DNA of 64,000 nt from Deinococcus aestuarii (GCF_018863415.1 NZ_JAHKSN010000001.1:62001-126000), one strand, 5' to 3'. Counted from the first letter of the stretch, positions 11,941-25,015 are shown. The notes: generated from the sequence alone by a model not told the origin. Numbers and translations: made by a program.

Positions 11941-12384
11941 CTAAGCCTTGCCCTTCCGGGCGGCGTGTTTCGCCTGGGCCCTGGGCGGAGCGCTCTTTCC
12001 CCGGCCCTCGAACGAGGGCCACCCCGGCCCGCCCAGCGCCACCGCCACGCAGCCGACGAGCAGCAGCAGGGGCAGCTCCACCCCGCGCGGCGCGAAGAAC
12101 CCGCCCCCCCGGTGAACGAACCAGATCGCCGCGAGCATCTCGGCGGCCAGCGCCGCCGCGATGGGCCGTGCGCCCAGCCCGAGCACGATGAGCACCCCGC
12201 CCGCCAGCTCCAGTACGGCGACGAGCGGGGCGGTCAGGAGGGGGAGAGGCACCCGCCACGCCCCGAAGTTCGCCGTGACCGCCTCCAACCCCGACCCGAA
12301 GATCTTGTCCGTCCCGTGGGCCGCGAAGACGACGCCGACGACCACCCGCACCAGGGCGAGCGCGACCTCGGGCTGGCGGTTCAT
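11941..12384 (-). CDS. DoxX family membrane protein
   Basis: Small membrane protein of 147 residues with four predicted transmembrane helices and a basic cytoplasmic tail rich in Lys, Arg and Ala. VALALVRVVVGVVFAAHGTDKIFG and the following GGVLIVLGLG match the DoxX/SURF4-like family, linked in other bacteria to membrane redox and thiol stress systems; a specific role cannot be read from sequence. ATG 12384 has a TAGACT box 7 nt upstream (12392-12397) and no Shine-Dalgarno, so it is probably leaderless and not just read through from bmp copy 2. It lies between the two bmp copies. Confidence 0.85.
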   Translation of the reverse strand: MNRQPEVALALVRVVVGVVFAAHGTDKIFGSGLEAVTANFGAWRVPLPLLTAPLVAVLELAGGVLIVLGLGARPIAAALAAEMLAAIWFVHRGGGFFAPRGVELPLLLLVGCVAVALGGPGWPSFEGRGKSAPPRAQAKHAARKGKA

Positions 12385-12391
12385 GGGGGGC

Positions 12392-12397
12392 AGTCTA
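12392..12397 (-). promoter_or_regulatory. candidate -10 of leaderless doxX
   Basis: TAGACT on the minus strand, 7 nt before ATG 12384. Confidence 0.55.
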
Positions 12398-12413
12398 CCC
12401 CCCGCAAAGGGAA

Positions 12414-12441
12414 GGGAGGCGAGCCGCGTGGGCCGCCTCCC
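12414..12441 (-). terminator. probable terminator after bmp copy 2
   Basis: Perfect 8-bp stem GGGAGGCG/CGCCTCCC with a 12-nt loop. On the minus strand it is followed by TTCCCTTTG, a weak T tract. It separates bmp copy 2 from doxX. Confidence 0.55.
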
Positions 12442-12461
12442 TGCAAAAAGTCGTGTGGGAT

Positions 12462-13577
<1,116 letters not shown>

Positions 13578-13634
13578 TCGGTGTCCTCCGAGGAAGGGAT
13601 CGGGTGTTCTTGGTTGCGCTTGAACCCAGTCCAG

Positions 13635-13640
13635 AGTATA
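13635..13640 (-). promoter_or_regulatory. -10 box of bmp copy 2
   Basis: TATACT on the minus strand, giving a leader of roughly 50 nt before ATG 13577. The -35 region is not well conserved. Confidence 0.6.
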
Positions 13641-13767
13641 CGGGATAAAGCCGCCCCTGCATTGCAGCAGCCTCAGTGAGAGCTGAGATGGGTGAGAGGA
13701 GGCCGCACGATTCCGTGCGCTTCTTTCAGCCTTCGCCTGCTCCGCCGTCCCCGCGTCAGGATGGGGC

Positions 13768-14202
13768 GTGCCCTCCCCCCGCATCGTCCCCGAACTGTAC
13801 CCCTCCGACTTCGCCGCCTCGCTGGACTTCTCCACGCGGGTTCTGGGCTTTCGCGTCGTCTACACCCGCCCCGAGGACCGCTTCGCCTTCCTCGACCTGG
13901 GCGGTGCCGAGTTGATGCTGGAGCAGACGACCGACCCGGCCCGGACGTTCATCGCCGGAAAACTGGAGTATCCCTTCGGCCGAGGGATGCACCTCCAGAT
14001 CGAGGTGGAGGATGCGGAAGCGGTCTACGGGCGTGTGCTTGAGGCGGCCGGGTCCTCCTGCCCCTCGAAGACCGCTGGTATCGGCAGGGTGACCGGGAGG
14101 CCGGGAGGGCGGCAGTTCGTGGTGCTGGACCCCGACGGGTATGTCCTGCGGCCCTTCCAGTCGCTCGGCACGCGCCCCGTGAGGAAGCCGCCCGCAGACT
14201 GA
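13768..14202 (+). CDS. VOC family (glyoxalase/bleomycin-resistance fold) protein
   Basis: Protein of 144 residues with the paired beta-alpha-beta-beta-beta modules of the vicinal oxygen chelate superfamily. PELYPSDFAASLDFSTRVLGFRV is the first module, MHLQIEVEDAEAVY starts the second, and RQFVVLDPDGYVLRPFQ is the typical C-terminal DPDG strand. Members include dioxygenases, glyoxalases and bleomycin-binding proteins; this sequence is closest in style to the bleomycin-resistance type, which lacks a strict metal site, but function is open. GTG 13768 starts the domain directly. It is followed 48 bp later by ligA, which has its own promoter-like box. Confidence 0.82.
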   Translation: MPSPRIVPELYPSDFAASLDFSTRVLGFRVVYTRPEDRFAFLDLGGAELMLEQTTDPARTFIAGKLEYPFGRGMHLQIEVEDAEAVYGRVLEAAGSSCPSKTAGIGRVTGRPGGRQFVVLDPDGYVLRPFQSLGTRPVRKPPAD

Positions 14203-16296
<2,094 letters not shown>

Positions 16297-16302
16297 CCCG
16301 TC

Positions 16303-16343
16303 GCGCGTGGCTTGTGGGAAGGCCTTTTCGGCGGGCCACGCGC
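16303..16343 (+). other. stem-loop between ligA and the Asp23-family gene
   Basis: Nine-base perfect arms GCGCGTGGC (16303-16311) and GCCACGCGC (16335-16343) enclose a 23-nt loop just after the ligA stop. No T tract follows, so it is a doubtful terminator. Confidence 0.4.
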
Positions 16344-16367
16344 CACAGGCCACCAGTCCCGACCCGC

Positions 16368-16373
16368 TACACT
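16368..16373 (+). promoter_or_regulatory. -10 box upstream of Asp23-nusB-folD operon
   Basis: TACACT about 54 nt before ATG 16427, whose start has its own Shine-Dalgarno. Suggests the three-gene operon is transcribed separately from ligA. Confidence 0.45.
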
Positions 16374-16426
16374 GTCTCCCGTTGCCGGGCCGCCCCAACG
16401 CCAGCGGCCCACCGGAGGCGAGAAGC

Positions 16427-16774
16427 ATGGAAGTGGAGATCAGCAGGAGTGTCCTGACGGACATCGCCCAGACGACCCTCGACGGGATCGAGGGCATCGA
16501 GGTCGCGCCCGCGAGCCTGAGGCCCAGCGAGGTCGGGGAGGTGCTGCGCCAGCAGGGCGGGCCGCGCCGTCCCCGGTCCCTCAAGGTGACGCGCGACGGC
16601 CAGAACGTGACCGTGGAGGTGGGGTTGAACGTGGAATACGGGCGCAACCTCGTCGGGGTGGCGCGGCAGGCGCAGCAGGCGGTGGCCGAGAACGTGGAGC
16701 TGATGACCGGCCTGAAGGTGCGGGCCGTGAACGTGACGGTGCTGGGCGTGACCCTGCCGAAGGGGACCGCTTGA
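16427..16774 (+). CDS. Asp23/Gls24 family (DUF322) protein
   Basis: Protein of 115 residues of the Asp23/Gls24 (YloU/DUF322) family: [20 protein letters not shown] at the start, [14 protein letters not shown] in the middle and the terminal VNVTVLGV segment fit the alternating strand/helix pattern. The family is tied to envelope stress in Firmicutes; in many phyla it sits, as here, directly before nusB with no proven role. GGAGG lies about 9 nt before ATG 16427. Its stop overlaps the TTG start of nusB (TTGA), so the two are translationally coupled. Confidence 0.87.
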   Translation: MEVEISRSVLTDIAQTTLDGIEGIEVAPASLRPSEVGEVLRQQGGPRRPRSLKVTRDGQNVTVEVGLNVEYGRNLVGVARQAQQAVAENVELMTGLKVRAVNVTVLGVTLPKGTA

Positions 16775-17274
16775 CCCGCCGCCGCGAAAAAGCCGCCCAG
16801 CCCGTCGGGACCCGCCGCGCCGCCCGCGAGTTCGCCTTCCGGGTGCTCTTCGAGGCCGAGCAGGGCAACGTGCCGCTGGACGCCGTGTTCACCCGCGCCG
16901 AGGGCGCCATGCGGGGGGGCGACGACACCTTCCCGAGGCTCAACGAGGAGGCGCTGGCCTTCGCGCGGCAGCTCGTGGACGGGCTGATGTCGCGCCGCGC
17001 GGCCATCGACGAGACGCTGCACCGCACCATCCGGGGTTGGAGCTTCGAGCAGATGGCCCAGACCGACCTCAACATCCTGCGGCTGGCGACCTACGAGCTG
17101 ATGGACACCCCCGAGCCGCACCCGCCCGTCATCGAGAGCGCCGTGCGCATCGCCCGCAAGTTCGGCGGCGAGGATTCAGGCCGTTTCGTGAACGGGGTGC
17201 TCGCAGGGCTGAGCCGCAGCCTGAACACCGCCCCGAAGGCCGCCCAGGAGGGCGAGGGGGAGGAGCAGGGGTGA
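16771..17274 (+). CDS. nusB: transcription antitermination factor NusB
   Basis: NusB of 167 residues, an all-helical RNA-binding protein that joins NusE/S10 in the antitermination complex on rRNA leaders. [19 protein letters not shown] is the N-terminal helix signature, and [20 protein letters not shown] plus [20 protein letters not shown] match the conserved C-terminal helices, with FVNGVLAGL at the end. Start is TTG 16771, overlapping the upstream stop by 4 bp with GAAGGGG 5 nt before it; no ATG or GTG would keep the Arg-rich N-terminus. The 3' end overlaps the folD GTG by 4 bp. Confidence 0.92.
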   Translation: MTRRREKAAQPVGTRRAAREFAFRVLFEAEQGNVPLDAVFTRAEGAMRGGDDTFPRLNEEALAFARQLVDGLMSRRAAIDETLHRTIRGWSFEQMAQTDLNILRLATYELMDTPEPHPPVIESAVRIARKFGGEDSGRFVNGVLAGLSRSLNTAPKAAQEGEGEEQG

Positions 17275-18134
17275 CGGCGACGACCGCCCGCATCCTCGCC
17301 GGTCCCCCCGCCGCCGAGGCGCTGCTCGCCTCCGTCCGCGCCCGCGCCGCCCGGCTGACCTCCCCGCCGACCCTCGTGATGGTGCGGCTGGGCGACGACC
17401 CCGCCAGCGTGAGCTACGTGCGCGGCAAGGACCGCAAGGCGCGCGAGGTGGGGCTCAGGAGCACCGTCCACGCCCTGCCGGAGACGACTTCCCAGGCCGA
17501 CCTCCTCGCCCTGATCGCCGAACTCAACGCCGACGAGTCGGTCAGCGGCATCCTCGTCCAACTTCCGTTGCCGGGGCATGTCAACGAAGAGGCGGTCCTC
17601 CACGCCATCGACCCGCGCAAGGACGTGGACGGCTTTCACCCGGTCAACGTGGGCGAATTGTGGGCGGGCCGTCCCACGCTGACCCCCTGCACCCCCGCCG
17701 GGATCATGTTCCTGCTCTCGCACTACGGCGTTCCCGTCGCCGGGCAGCGCGCGGTGATCGTGGGCCGCAGCCACATCGTCGGGCGACCGATGGCGGCGCT
17801 GCTGCTGAACGCCGACGCGACCGTGACCGTCGCCCACAGCCGTACCCGCGACCTCGCGGCGGTGACGCGGGAGGCCGACCTCCTGATCGCCGCCGTGGGC
17901 CGCCCGCACCTGATCACGCCCGACATGGTGGGGCCGGGGGCGACCGTGGTCGACGTGGGGATCAACCGCGTTCTGGGGCCAGACGGCAGGGCGCACCTGA
18001 CGGGCGACGTCCACCCGGACGTGGCGGGGGTGGCCGGAGCCCTGACGCCCGTGCCGGGGGGTGTGGGCCCGATGACGATTGCGCAGCTTCTGGCGAACAC
18101 GGTGACGGCGGCGGCGCGGCAGGCGGCACGCTAG
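17271..18134 (+). CDS. folD: bifunctional methylenetetrahydrofolate dehydrogenase/cyclohydrolase
   Basis: FolD of 287 residues, catalysing NADP-dependent oxidation of 5,10-methylene-THF and hydrolysis to 10-formyl-THF in one-carbon metabolism. Motifs include [20 protein letters not shown] with the catalytic Lys of the YxxxK segment, [45 protein letters not shown] in the Rossmann domain and the C-terminal [13 protein letters not shown] 17271 overlaps the nusB stop by 4 bp. The nusB-folD linkage is common in bacteria. Confidence 0.96.
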   Translation: MTATTARILAGPPAAEALLASVRARAARLTSPPTLVMVRLGDDPASVSYVRGKDRKAREVGLRSTVHALPETTSQADLLALIAELNADESVSGILVQLPLPGHVNEEAVLHAIDPRKDVDGFHPVNVGELWAGRPTLTPCTPAGIMFLLSHYGVPVAGQRAVIVGRSHIVGRPMAALLLNADATVTVAHSRTRDLAAVTREADLLIAAVGRPHLITPDMVGPGATVVDVGINRVLGPDGRAHLTGDVHPDVAGVAGALTPVPGGVGPMTIAQLLANTVTAAARQAAR

Positions 18135-18148
18135 ACTCCTTCCCGCGT

Positions 18149-18610
18149 GTGAACACCTCTTTTGACGACCTCCTCGGGAACCGCTGGCTCTGGACCGCCG
18201 TCCTCTCCTCGACGGGCGCGCAGGTCGTCAAGGTCTTCCTGATCCTGCTCGTCGAGCGCCGCTGGCGCCCCGCCGCCGCGATGGAGACGGGCGGGATGCC
18301 CAGCAGCCACTCCGCGATGGTCGCCGCCTTATCCACCGGCGTGGCCCTCACCCAGGGGCTCGGCAGCCCCCTCTTCGCCGCGAGCGCCGTCTTCGCCCTG
18401 ATCGTCATGTACGACGCGACCGGCGTGCGCCACTCCAGCGGCGTGCAGGCCCGCTTGCTCAACGAACTTGTCGAGGAGTTGCGCGCCGTCGTCCGCGAGG
18501 GCTTCGCGCCGCTGCCGCTGAAGGTGCTGCTCGGCCACACCTACCTGGAAGTTCTGGTGGGCACCCTGATCGGGATCGGCGCGGGCTTCCTGGCCTTCCG
18601 GGTGTGGTGA
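18149..18610 (+). CDS. divergent PAP2 family (DUF212) membrane protein
   Basis: Membrane protein of 153 residues with about four hydrophobic segments. METGGMPSSHSAMV and MYDATGVRHSSGVQARLLNE are the two signatures of the divergent PAP2 (DUF212) family, distantly related to acid phosphatases acting on lipid phosphates; substrate is unknown. GTG 18149 gives the expected N-terminus; a TAGACT at 18132-18137 lies 11 nt upstream, so a very short leader is possible. It ends in a GTGA overlap with the methyltransferase gene. Confidence 0.88.
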   Translation: MNTSFDDLLGNRWLWTAVLSSTGAQVVKVFLILLVERRWRPAAAMETGGMPSSHSAMVAALSTGVALTQGLGSPLFAASAVFALIVMYDATGVRHSSGVQARLLNELVEELRAVVREGFAPLPLKVLLGHTYLEVLVGTLIGIGAGFLAFRVW

Positions 18611-19188
18611 GGCGACCTGTGCCCACGGATGCCGAGCCGCTCCGCGTCATCATCGGTGCGGGGGAGCAGAGGTGGGAGGGCTGGATTCCGACCCAGCGAG
18701 GGGACCTCGACCTCCTCGACCGCTCGACCTGGGAGGCGTGGTTCGGTGGACGCCGGGCCGACGCCCTGCTGTGCGAGCACGTCTGGGAACACCTGACCGA
18801 GGACGAGGGCCGCGCCGCCGCCCGGTTGTGCTTCGAGTTCCTGAAGCCGGGCGGTTTCCTGCGCTGCGCCGTCCCGGACGCGAACTTCCCCGATCCCGAG
18901 TACCAGCGCACCGTGCAGGTCGGCGGCCCCGGCCCGGCGGACCACCCCGCCGCCGACCACAGGGTCGTGTACGACCACCGCCTCCTCGCGGACGTGTTCA
19001 GGAGCGCGGGCTTCGGGGTCGAACTCCTCGAATACTGCGACGACGAGGGGCGCTTCCATTACCACGAGTGGGACGTCTCCACCGGCCCGATTTACCGCTC
19101 GCTGCGCCTCGACCACCGCAACCGGGAGGGGCGTCTGGGCTTCGTCTCCCTCATTCTCGACGCGAGGAAGCCGCTGGAGGCCCGCTAA
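18607..19188 (+). CDS. class I SAM-dependent methyltransferase-like protein
   Basis: Protein of 193 residues resembling a small family of methyltransferase-fold proteins that begin with a degenerate motif I, here VIIGAGEQRWEGWI, followed by LDLLDR, the CEHVWEHLTEDEG helix and LKPGGFLRCAVPD, which are the post-I, motif II and motif III positions. The GxGxG loop is reduced, so SAM binding is likely but unproven. Substrate is unknown. GTG 18607 overlaps the stop of the DUF212 gene by 4 bp (a second GTG lies 3 nt upstream); the pair is coupled. Confidence 0.72.
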   Translation: MRRPVPTDAEPLRVIIGAGEQRWEGWIPTQRGDLDLLDRSTWEAWFGGRRADALLCEHVWEHLTEDEGRAAARLCFEFLKPGGFLRCAVPDANFPDPEYQRTVQVGGPGPADHPAADHRVVYDHRLLADVFRSAGFGVELLEYCDDEGRFHYHEWDVSTGPIYRSLRLDHRNREGRLGFVSLILDARKPLEAR

Positions 19189-19191
19189 CGC

Positions 19192-19569
19192 CTACGCCAC
19201 GCCCTTCATCGCCCCGTCGAGAATCACCCCCAGCCGGTCGCGGGTGAAGGGCCGCTTGCCCTCCAGCAGGCCGCGCTCGCCCGCGTGCAGGTGCCAGTGC
19301 TTGCTCCCGCCCATCAGCCGCAAGGACACGCCCTTCAGGTCCACGTGCCGGGGGCTGACCGCCGCGACGAGGAGGGGCTGTCCGCCCGTGAGGAGCGCCA
19401 CGCTCATCACCGTGGTGGGCAGGTCGTAGGGGCGCTCCATCCGGTAGATGTAGTCGGGGAAGTCGGCGACCTTCTGGAAGGCCAGCCCGCGCGCGGCGGC
19501 CTCCGCCTCCAGCCAGCCCAGAAGCTCGACCCACTGCGCGTACAGGTGCCCGTCGGATGCGTGTGCCAT
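19192..19569 (-). CDS. conserved hypothetical protein
   Basis: Soluble protein of 125 residues without signal peptide. It has an amphipathic N-terminal helix (YAQWVELLGWLEAEAAARG), a central alternating strand region (DYIYRMERPYDLPTT, QPLLVAAVSPRHVDL) and a basic segment around GGSKHWHLHAGERG. I do not recognise the family; the even spacing of hydrophobic strands suggests a compact alpha/beta domain. ATG 19569 has TACACT 9 nt upstream (19579-19584). It converges with the methyltransferase gene, only 3 bp away, and diverges from the P-loop kinase gene. Confidence 0.68.
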   Translation of the reverse strand: MAHASDGHLYAQWVELLGWLEAEAAARGLAFQKVADFPDYIYRMERPYDLPTTVMSVALLTGGQPLLVAAVSPRHVDLKGVSLRLMGGSKHWHLHAGERGLLEGKRPFTRDRLGVILDGAMKGVA

Positions 19570-19656
19570 GTGGCAACGAGTGTAACAAGCGCGGCGGGGG
19601 AGGGGTCGGTCATTTCGCCGATGGCGCTCCCCGGTCCGGCGTGCTTTCCTCCCCCC

Positions 19657-20211
19657 ATGCGGCGCATCCTCGTGATCGGAACGACGGGCAGCGGGAAAAC
19701 GACCCTGGCGCGCACCCTGTCCGCCCGGCTGGGTCTGCCCCACGGCGAGCAGGACGCCTGGAATCACCTCCCCGGTTGGAAGGAGGCGCCGCTCGGAGAG
19801 TTCCGGGGCCGGGTGGACGTCTTCACCGGGCAGCCCGCCTGGGTTATGGACGGCAACTACACCAAAGCCCGTGACCTCGGCTGGACGCGGGCCGACACGC
19901 TGGTCTGGTTGGACTACCCGGCTCCGCTCGTGTTCTGGCGACTGTTGCGCCGAACTGTGCGGCGCGGCTTCACCCGGGAGGAGCTGTGGAACGGCAACCG
20001 CGAGCATCTGGGGGTCAACCTCCTGACGCGGGACGGCATCCTCGCCTGGTTTTTCCGCACCCACTGGAAGCGGCGCCGGGAGATGCCCGGCCTCGTCGCG
20101 GGGTATCCGCACCTGCGGGTCGTGCGGCTGCGCTCGCCCCGCGAGGCCGACCGCTGGCTCGCCTCCCTTACCCCTGAAGCAGCACCCGCCCTCCCGCCGC
20201 GTCCAGCCTGA
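19657..20211 (+). CDS. P-loop nucleotide kinase-like (topology modulation type) protein
   Basis: Cytoplasmic P-loop protein of 184 residues. The Walker A GTTGSGKTT (residues 8-16) follows the first strand MRRILVIG; W-rich LPHGEQDAWNHLPGWK, WVMDGNYTKARDL and DTLVWLDYPAPLVFWRLLRR are typical of the adenylate-kinase-like family often annotated FlaR or topology modulation protein. The real substrate of that family is unclear. ATG 19657 is preceded by TTTCCT 6 nt upstream. The last 44 bp overlap the 3' end of the convergent amylase gene, so both C-termini are encoded by the same DNA. Confidence 0.8.
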   Translation: MRRILVIGTTGSGKTTLARTLSARLGLPHGEQDAWNHLPGWKEAPLGEFRGRVDVFTGQPAWVMDGNYTKARDLGWTRADTLVWLDYPAPLVFWRLLRRTVRRGFTREELWNGNREHLGVNLLTRDGILAWFFRTHWKRRREMPGLVAGYPHLRVVRLRSPREADRWLASLTPEAAPALPPRPA

Positions 20212-21988
20212 CCTCGCCGCCCCCGAGCACCTCACCGCTCAGCCCGTCCCGCCACTCGCCCGCCGGGAGGGTGAGGGTGACCTCGTGCCCCTCCCCGCGG
20301 CGGCTGGCGACCACGACCGCCCGCTCGGTGCGCCCGTCCGCGTGCGTGAACTCGCGCAGGAAGGCCATCGCGTCCGCCTCCGCGTGCAGGAAGCGGAGGT
20401 TCCCCTCATGCAGGACGTGCGTCTCGCGGCGCAGGTGGATCAGCGCGCGCACCCTCGCCCGCAACTCCTGATCCCACCTCGCCTCGTCCCAGGGCATACT
20501 CTCGCGGCACCACGGCATCTGGCCGCGCGTGTGCTGCGAGAGGCCGATCTCCGAACCGTAGTACGTGCAGGGCACGCCCGCGTACCCCATCAGGAGGGTG
20601 AAGGCGGCCAGGAAGCGGGTCCGGTCGTCCCCGACCCGGAACAGGGCCCGCGAGATGTCGTGCGACTCCAGGAGGTTGAACATGCTCAGCGCGACCTGGG
20701 GTGGCAGGGCGTGGTAGGCGTCCCAGAGGATGTCGGCGAGTTCCACCCCGTCCAGGCGGCTGGGCTCGCCGAGGTGTGTCTCACCGCTCATCCACTGCAT
20801 GACGGGCAGGCCGAAGCCGTGGTAGTTCATCGCCCCGTCCTCGCCCCGCCCGTCGAGCGCGTGTTCGGGGTCGTAGAAGCGTTCGCCGAAGACGTAGGCG
20901 TCCGGCCGCTCCTCGCGCGCCGCCGCCTTCAGGGCCCGGTGCAGCGGGAGGTTGTCCTCGTCGGTGCCCCCCGTCCCGATCATGTGCGCCACGTCCAGCC
21001 GCCAGCCCGCCGCCCCGCGCCGCAGCCAGTGGCGGACCACGCTCTCCTCGCCGCTGAAGAATTCCTGCACCGCGAAGTCGTTGCGGTAGTCGATCTTGGG
21101 CAGCGTCGGCACGTCGAAAAAGGCGTGGTAGGGCGGCTTGCCCGGCTCGTCGCGCCAGGTGAACAGCCGCCGCTCGGGGGCGTCCTCCCGCTCCAGCGCG
21201 GCCCTGAACAGCACGTTCTCATCCCCCATGTGGTTGAACACGCCGTCGAGCACGAGGCGGATGCCCGCCCGCTCGGCCTCCCGCGCCAGCTCCCCCCACG
21301 CCGCGTCCCCTCCCAGGTGCGGATCGACGTGCCGGTAGTCGCTGATGTCGTAGCGGTGGTTCGACGGGCTCACGAAGATCGGGGTGAGCCACAGGGCGTT
21401 CACGCCGAGGTCGTGCAGGTACGGAAGGGCCTGGGTGACCCCCTGGAGGTCGCCTCCGTAATGGGCATGAACGTCGCCCCTCTTCGTGATCGGTGAGCCC
21501 CACCCGGCGTGCTCGACCGGGCGGCCCATGTACTCGTACTCGCCCGTCCGCACGTCGCCATCTGGGTCGCCGTTGCGGAAGCGGTCGGGGAAGATCTGGT
21601 AGAAGACGCTGCGCCACGCCCACTCGGGCGAGACGTGCCCCGCGAGGTACTGGAACCAGTTGCGAAAGCCCCGCCGCGAGTGGTGCAGCCCCAGCCCGGT
21701 GAGGTTGAGGTGGTCGTCCGGGAAGAGGAGCAGCCAGGCGTAGCGCACCCTGGCGTCGTGGACCGGCAGCTCGGCCTCGAACCAGCGGCCTTCCCCGCCC
21801 GGCCCCGTCACCTCCCGCGCCGGAAGCAACTCGATCTCGCCCACCCGCACGAGCTTGAGTTTAACCTCCGTCACGGGCAGCGTGACGCGAACGCGGACCC
21901 TGACCGTCTCGCCCAGAGTCGCTCCCAGCCGCTCGGTGTAGCCCGGCGTGTGGTCGTGCTGCGCCTCTCCCGCCCCGTTCGTGTTCAT
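20168..21988 (-). CDS. GH13 alpha-amylase family hydrolase (neopullulanase/maltogenic type)
   Basis: Glycoside hydrolase family 13 enzyme of 606 residues, without signal peptide, probably trimming maltodextrins in the cytoplasm. Residues about 1-125 form an N-terminal beta domain as in neopullulanase, cyclomaltodextrinase and MalZ. The catalytic barrel shows GVNALWLTPIF, VLDGVFNHMG (region I), GWRLDVAHM with the nucleophile Asp (region II), VFGERFYDP with the acid/base Glu (region III) and LLESHDISRAL with the third Asp (region IV). A beta-sandwich ends the protein. GGAGG lies 8 nt before ATG 21988; the open frame to 22111 adds no recognisable sequence. Substrate preference cannot be fixed from sequence. 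Confidence 0.9.
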   Translation of the reverse strand: MNTNGAGEAQHDHTPGYTERLGATLGETVRVRVRVTLPVTEVKLKLVRVGEIELLPAREVTGPGGEGRWFEAELPVHDARVRYAWLLLFPDDHLNLTGLGLHHSRRGFRNWFQYLAGHVSPEWAWRSVFYQIFPDRFRNGDPDGDVRTGEYEYMGRPVEHAGWGSPITKRGDVHAHYGGDLQGVTQALPYLHDLGVNALWLTPIFVSPSNHRYDISDYRHVDPHLGGDAAWGELAREAERAGIRLVLDGVFNHMGDENVLFRAALEREDAPERRLFTWRDEPGKPPYHAFFDVPTLPKIDYRNDFAVQEFFSGEESVVRHWLRRGAAGWRLDVAHMIGTGGTDEDNLPLHRALKAAAREERPDAYVFGERFYDPEHALDGRGEDGAMNYHGFGLPVMQWMSGETHLGEPSRLDGVELADILWDAYHALPPQVALSMFNLLESHDISRALFRVGDDRTRFLAAFTLLMGYAGVPCTYYGSEIGLSQHTRGQMPWCRESMPWDEARWDQELRARVRALIHLRRETHVLHEGNLRFLHAEADAMAFLREFTHADGRTERAVVVASRRGEGHEVTLTLPAGEWRDGLSGEVLGGGEVRLDAAGGRVLLQG

Positions 21989-22226
21989 CCCTCGTTCCTC
22001 CAAAAAGCCGCCCGGCACGGTCCTTCCTGCTTCATCCACAGGAGGTCGTGCCGGGCGGGCAAGCGTTGCCTTCGGGTTGTCGCTCGGGGTGAGCCCCGAA
22101 CTGTCCCGCAAGTCTGAAGAGGAGGGGGCGTCCGGTCAAGGGGCCGGGCCGGATGCGAACCTTCATCCCTTGTCCGCCGCGCCTGCAAGGTTCCCGACAG
22201 GGGCCGACCGCCACACTGGGGGCACC

Positions 22227-23339
22227 ATGACGACCCGCCCCCGATTCCTTCGGGCGTCCCTGCTGACGCTCGCGGCCCTCACCGGCGCCGCCCCCGCCGC
22301 CGCGCCCTCCACGGGCGTCACGCTGATTCTCGACCCGGCGGGTCCCTGGGACAAGGCCGTCAACGAGGCGGCGAGCAGCGGGCTGGAGCGCGCCGTGCGC
22401 GAACACGGGATGCCCTATGACACCGTGACCTCCGCCGACCCGGGCGACATGCTCAGGCAGGCCCGCGCCGCCGCCCGCTCGGGCAGCACGCTGGTGATCG
22501 GGGTGGGGCGCGCGAGCGCCGGGCCGCTGAGCACCGCCGCCCGCGAATTCCCGTCCGTCCGCTTCGTGGGGGTGGACGCCCTTCCGGGGGGCGCGAACAC
22601 GGTGGGCCTGCGCTTCCGCGAGCAGGAGGGCGGCTTCCTGGCCGGATTCCTCGCCGCCAACGCCACGAGCACGCGGGTGCTGGGCGTGATCACCGGGGAG
22701 GGGGACGCCACGGCCAGCCGGTACCGCGCGGGCTTCGAGGCGGGCGTGGCCTTCGCCTGCCCCGATTGCCGGGTCCTGCGTGCCAGCCTGCCGCGGGGGG
22801 GCAACGTGGTGGGCGCCTCCGACCTCACCCGGCGGCAGTACGCGCGCGGGGCCGACATCATCCTCGCCGCGGTGGGGGCGAGCAACCGGGGTGTGGTCAC
22901 CGCCGCAACCACCGTCCAGTGCCTCAGCGCCGCCCGCCTCCCCGCCGGGGTGCGCTTTCGCGCCGATCCCTACCGCGCGGTGCCCCGCAGCGACCCCTAC
23001 AGGGCGGAGTGCAGGGGCAACACCCGTCCCGTCTTCGCCATCGCCACCGAGAGCAGCCTGGACGCTCCCGGCGACACGGACGTGAACCGCAAGACGCTCA
23101 ACCACACCCTGACGAGCGTTCTCAAGCGCGCGGACAACGCCGTTTTCACCCTCGTGGATGAAGCCGCCAAGGGCAAGGCCTGGCGGGCGGGCGACCGCAC
23201 CTTCGGCGTCGAGAACGGCGGCGTCGAACTCAGCCTGAACGACTTCAATGCCGCGCTGATTTCGCCCGCCCTGAAGGCCAAGCTCACCAAGGTCCGGCAG
23301 ATGATCGTGAACGGCGTCGTGCAGGTGCCCGTTCAGTAG
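22227..23339 (+). CDS. BMP family substrate-binding protein, copy 3 (divergent)
   Basis: Third BMP/PnrA-like exported protein, 370 residues, with a signal peptide to about residue 25 (ending APAAAPS). The order of segments parallels copies 1 and 2 (SGSTLVIGVGRAS, LRFREQEGGFLAGFLAAN, YRAGFEAGV, ARGADIILAAVGASNRGV, HTLTSVLKRADNAVF), and the Cys pair VQCLSA/RAECRG is kept. Sequence is much more divergent and the IPLIHKFEAGY core is replaced, so the ligand may differ. An additional CPDC in the middle is not found in the other copies. Start ATG 22227; the longer frame to 21948 overlaps the amylase gene antisense. No transport partners adjacent. Confidence 0.87.
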   Translation: MTTRPRFLRASLLTLAALTGAAPAAAPSTGVTLILDPAGPWDKAVNEAASSGLERAVREHGMPYDTVTSADPGDMLRQARAAARSGSTLVIGVGRASAGPLSTAAREFPSVRFVGVDALPGGANTVGLRFREQEGGFLAGFLAANATSTRVLGVITGEGDATASRYRAGFEAGVAFACPDCRVLRASLPRGGNVVGASDLTRRQYARGADIILAAVGASNRGVVTAATTVQCLSAARLPAGVRFRADPYRAVPRSDPYRAECRGNTRPVFAIATESSLDAPGDTDVNRKTLNHTLTSVLKRADNAVFTLVDEAAKGKAWRAGDRTFGVENGGVELSLNDFNAALISPALKAKLTKVRQMIVNGVVQVPVQ

Positions 23340-23371
23340 GCCCCGCCTGAAACGTCCCGGCCCCGCGCACG

Positions 23372-23377
23372 TAGACT
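23372..23377 (+). promoter_or_regulatory. candidate -10 of leaderless ispG
   Basis: TAGACT, 6 nt before ATG 23384, with no Shine-Dalgarno in between. Confidence 0.6.
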
Positions 23378-23383
23378 GGGGGC

Positions 23384-24610
<1,227 letters not shown>

Positions 24611-24907
24611 GTGTCCGACACTCCTGAGTTGCCCGGCGTTTGGGTCTTTATGGGTGTTTGGGCGAAGCAGCCCGCCGCCGTTTTCACGACGCTGGAACGG
24701 GGCGAGGCGTGGGTCCGCGAGCATCGGTTGGAGGGCATGTTGACGTGGTATCCGCTCGACATGGGCGCCTACGACTGGGTGGTTGCTCAGGGCAGATTCA
24801 GGTCCAAGCCTGAGCAGCCAACGCCGGAGTTTCTGGCTGGGTTTTCCTCGGCCTACCAGCCGCATCACCACTACGAGAACTCGGAGCCTCCCAGAACAGA
24901 GGATTGA
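24611..24907 (+). CDS. small DUF7710-like protein
   Basis: Protein of 98 residues starting at GTG directly after the ispG stop. The pattern GVWVFMGVWAKQPAAVFTTLERGEAWV, LEGMLTWYPLDMGAYDWVVAQGRF and a terminal HHHYEN resembles small proteins now grouped as DUF7710. No enzyme motif is visible; these proteins occur sporadically and often beside other small accessory genes, which suggests an immunity- or binding-type role, but that is inference. It may be translated by reinitiation from ispG. It heads a patch of small genes (24611-26459) that looks like an insertion between ispG and downstream sequence. Confidence 0.65.
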   Translation: MSDTPELPGVWVFMGVWAKQPAAVFTTLERGEAWVREHRLEGMLTWYPLDMGAYDWVVAQGRFRSKPEQPTPEFLAGFSSAYQPHHHYENSEPPRTED

Positions 24908-24925
24908 TTCTGCTGTCAGGACCAC

Positions 24926-25015
24926 ATGAACGTCCCGGAAGCAGAAAGTTTCGAGAACGAGATGGGTGCGGCCTTCGCGGTGGAGGAGCGGTATGGGCGG
25001 ACGAGGGCGGGTGTT
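24926..25015 (+). pseudogene. mosaic remnant: DUF4259 head joined to IspG tail
   Basis: The first 54 nt match the 5' end of the DUF4259 gene at 25565 (44 of 54 identical, MNV..SFENE.GAAFA). The next 36 nt match the 3' end of ispG (30 of 36 identical; VEERYGRTRAGV against [12 protein letters not shown]), all in one frame. The frame then runs on without a recognisable domain. This is a fossil of recombination, not a working gene. Its IspG-derived GGAGGAG now serves as ribosome binding site for the lipoprotein gene starting at 24993. Confidence 0.75.
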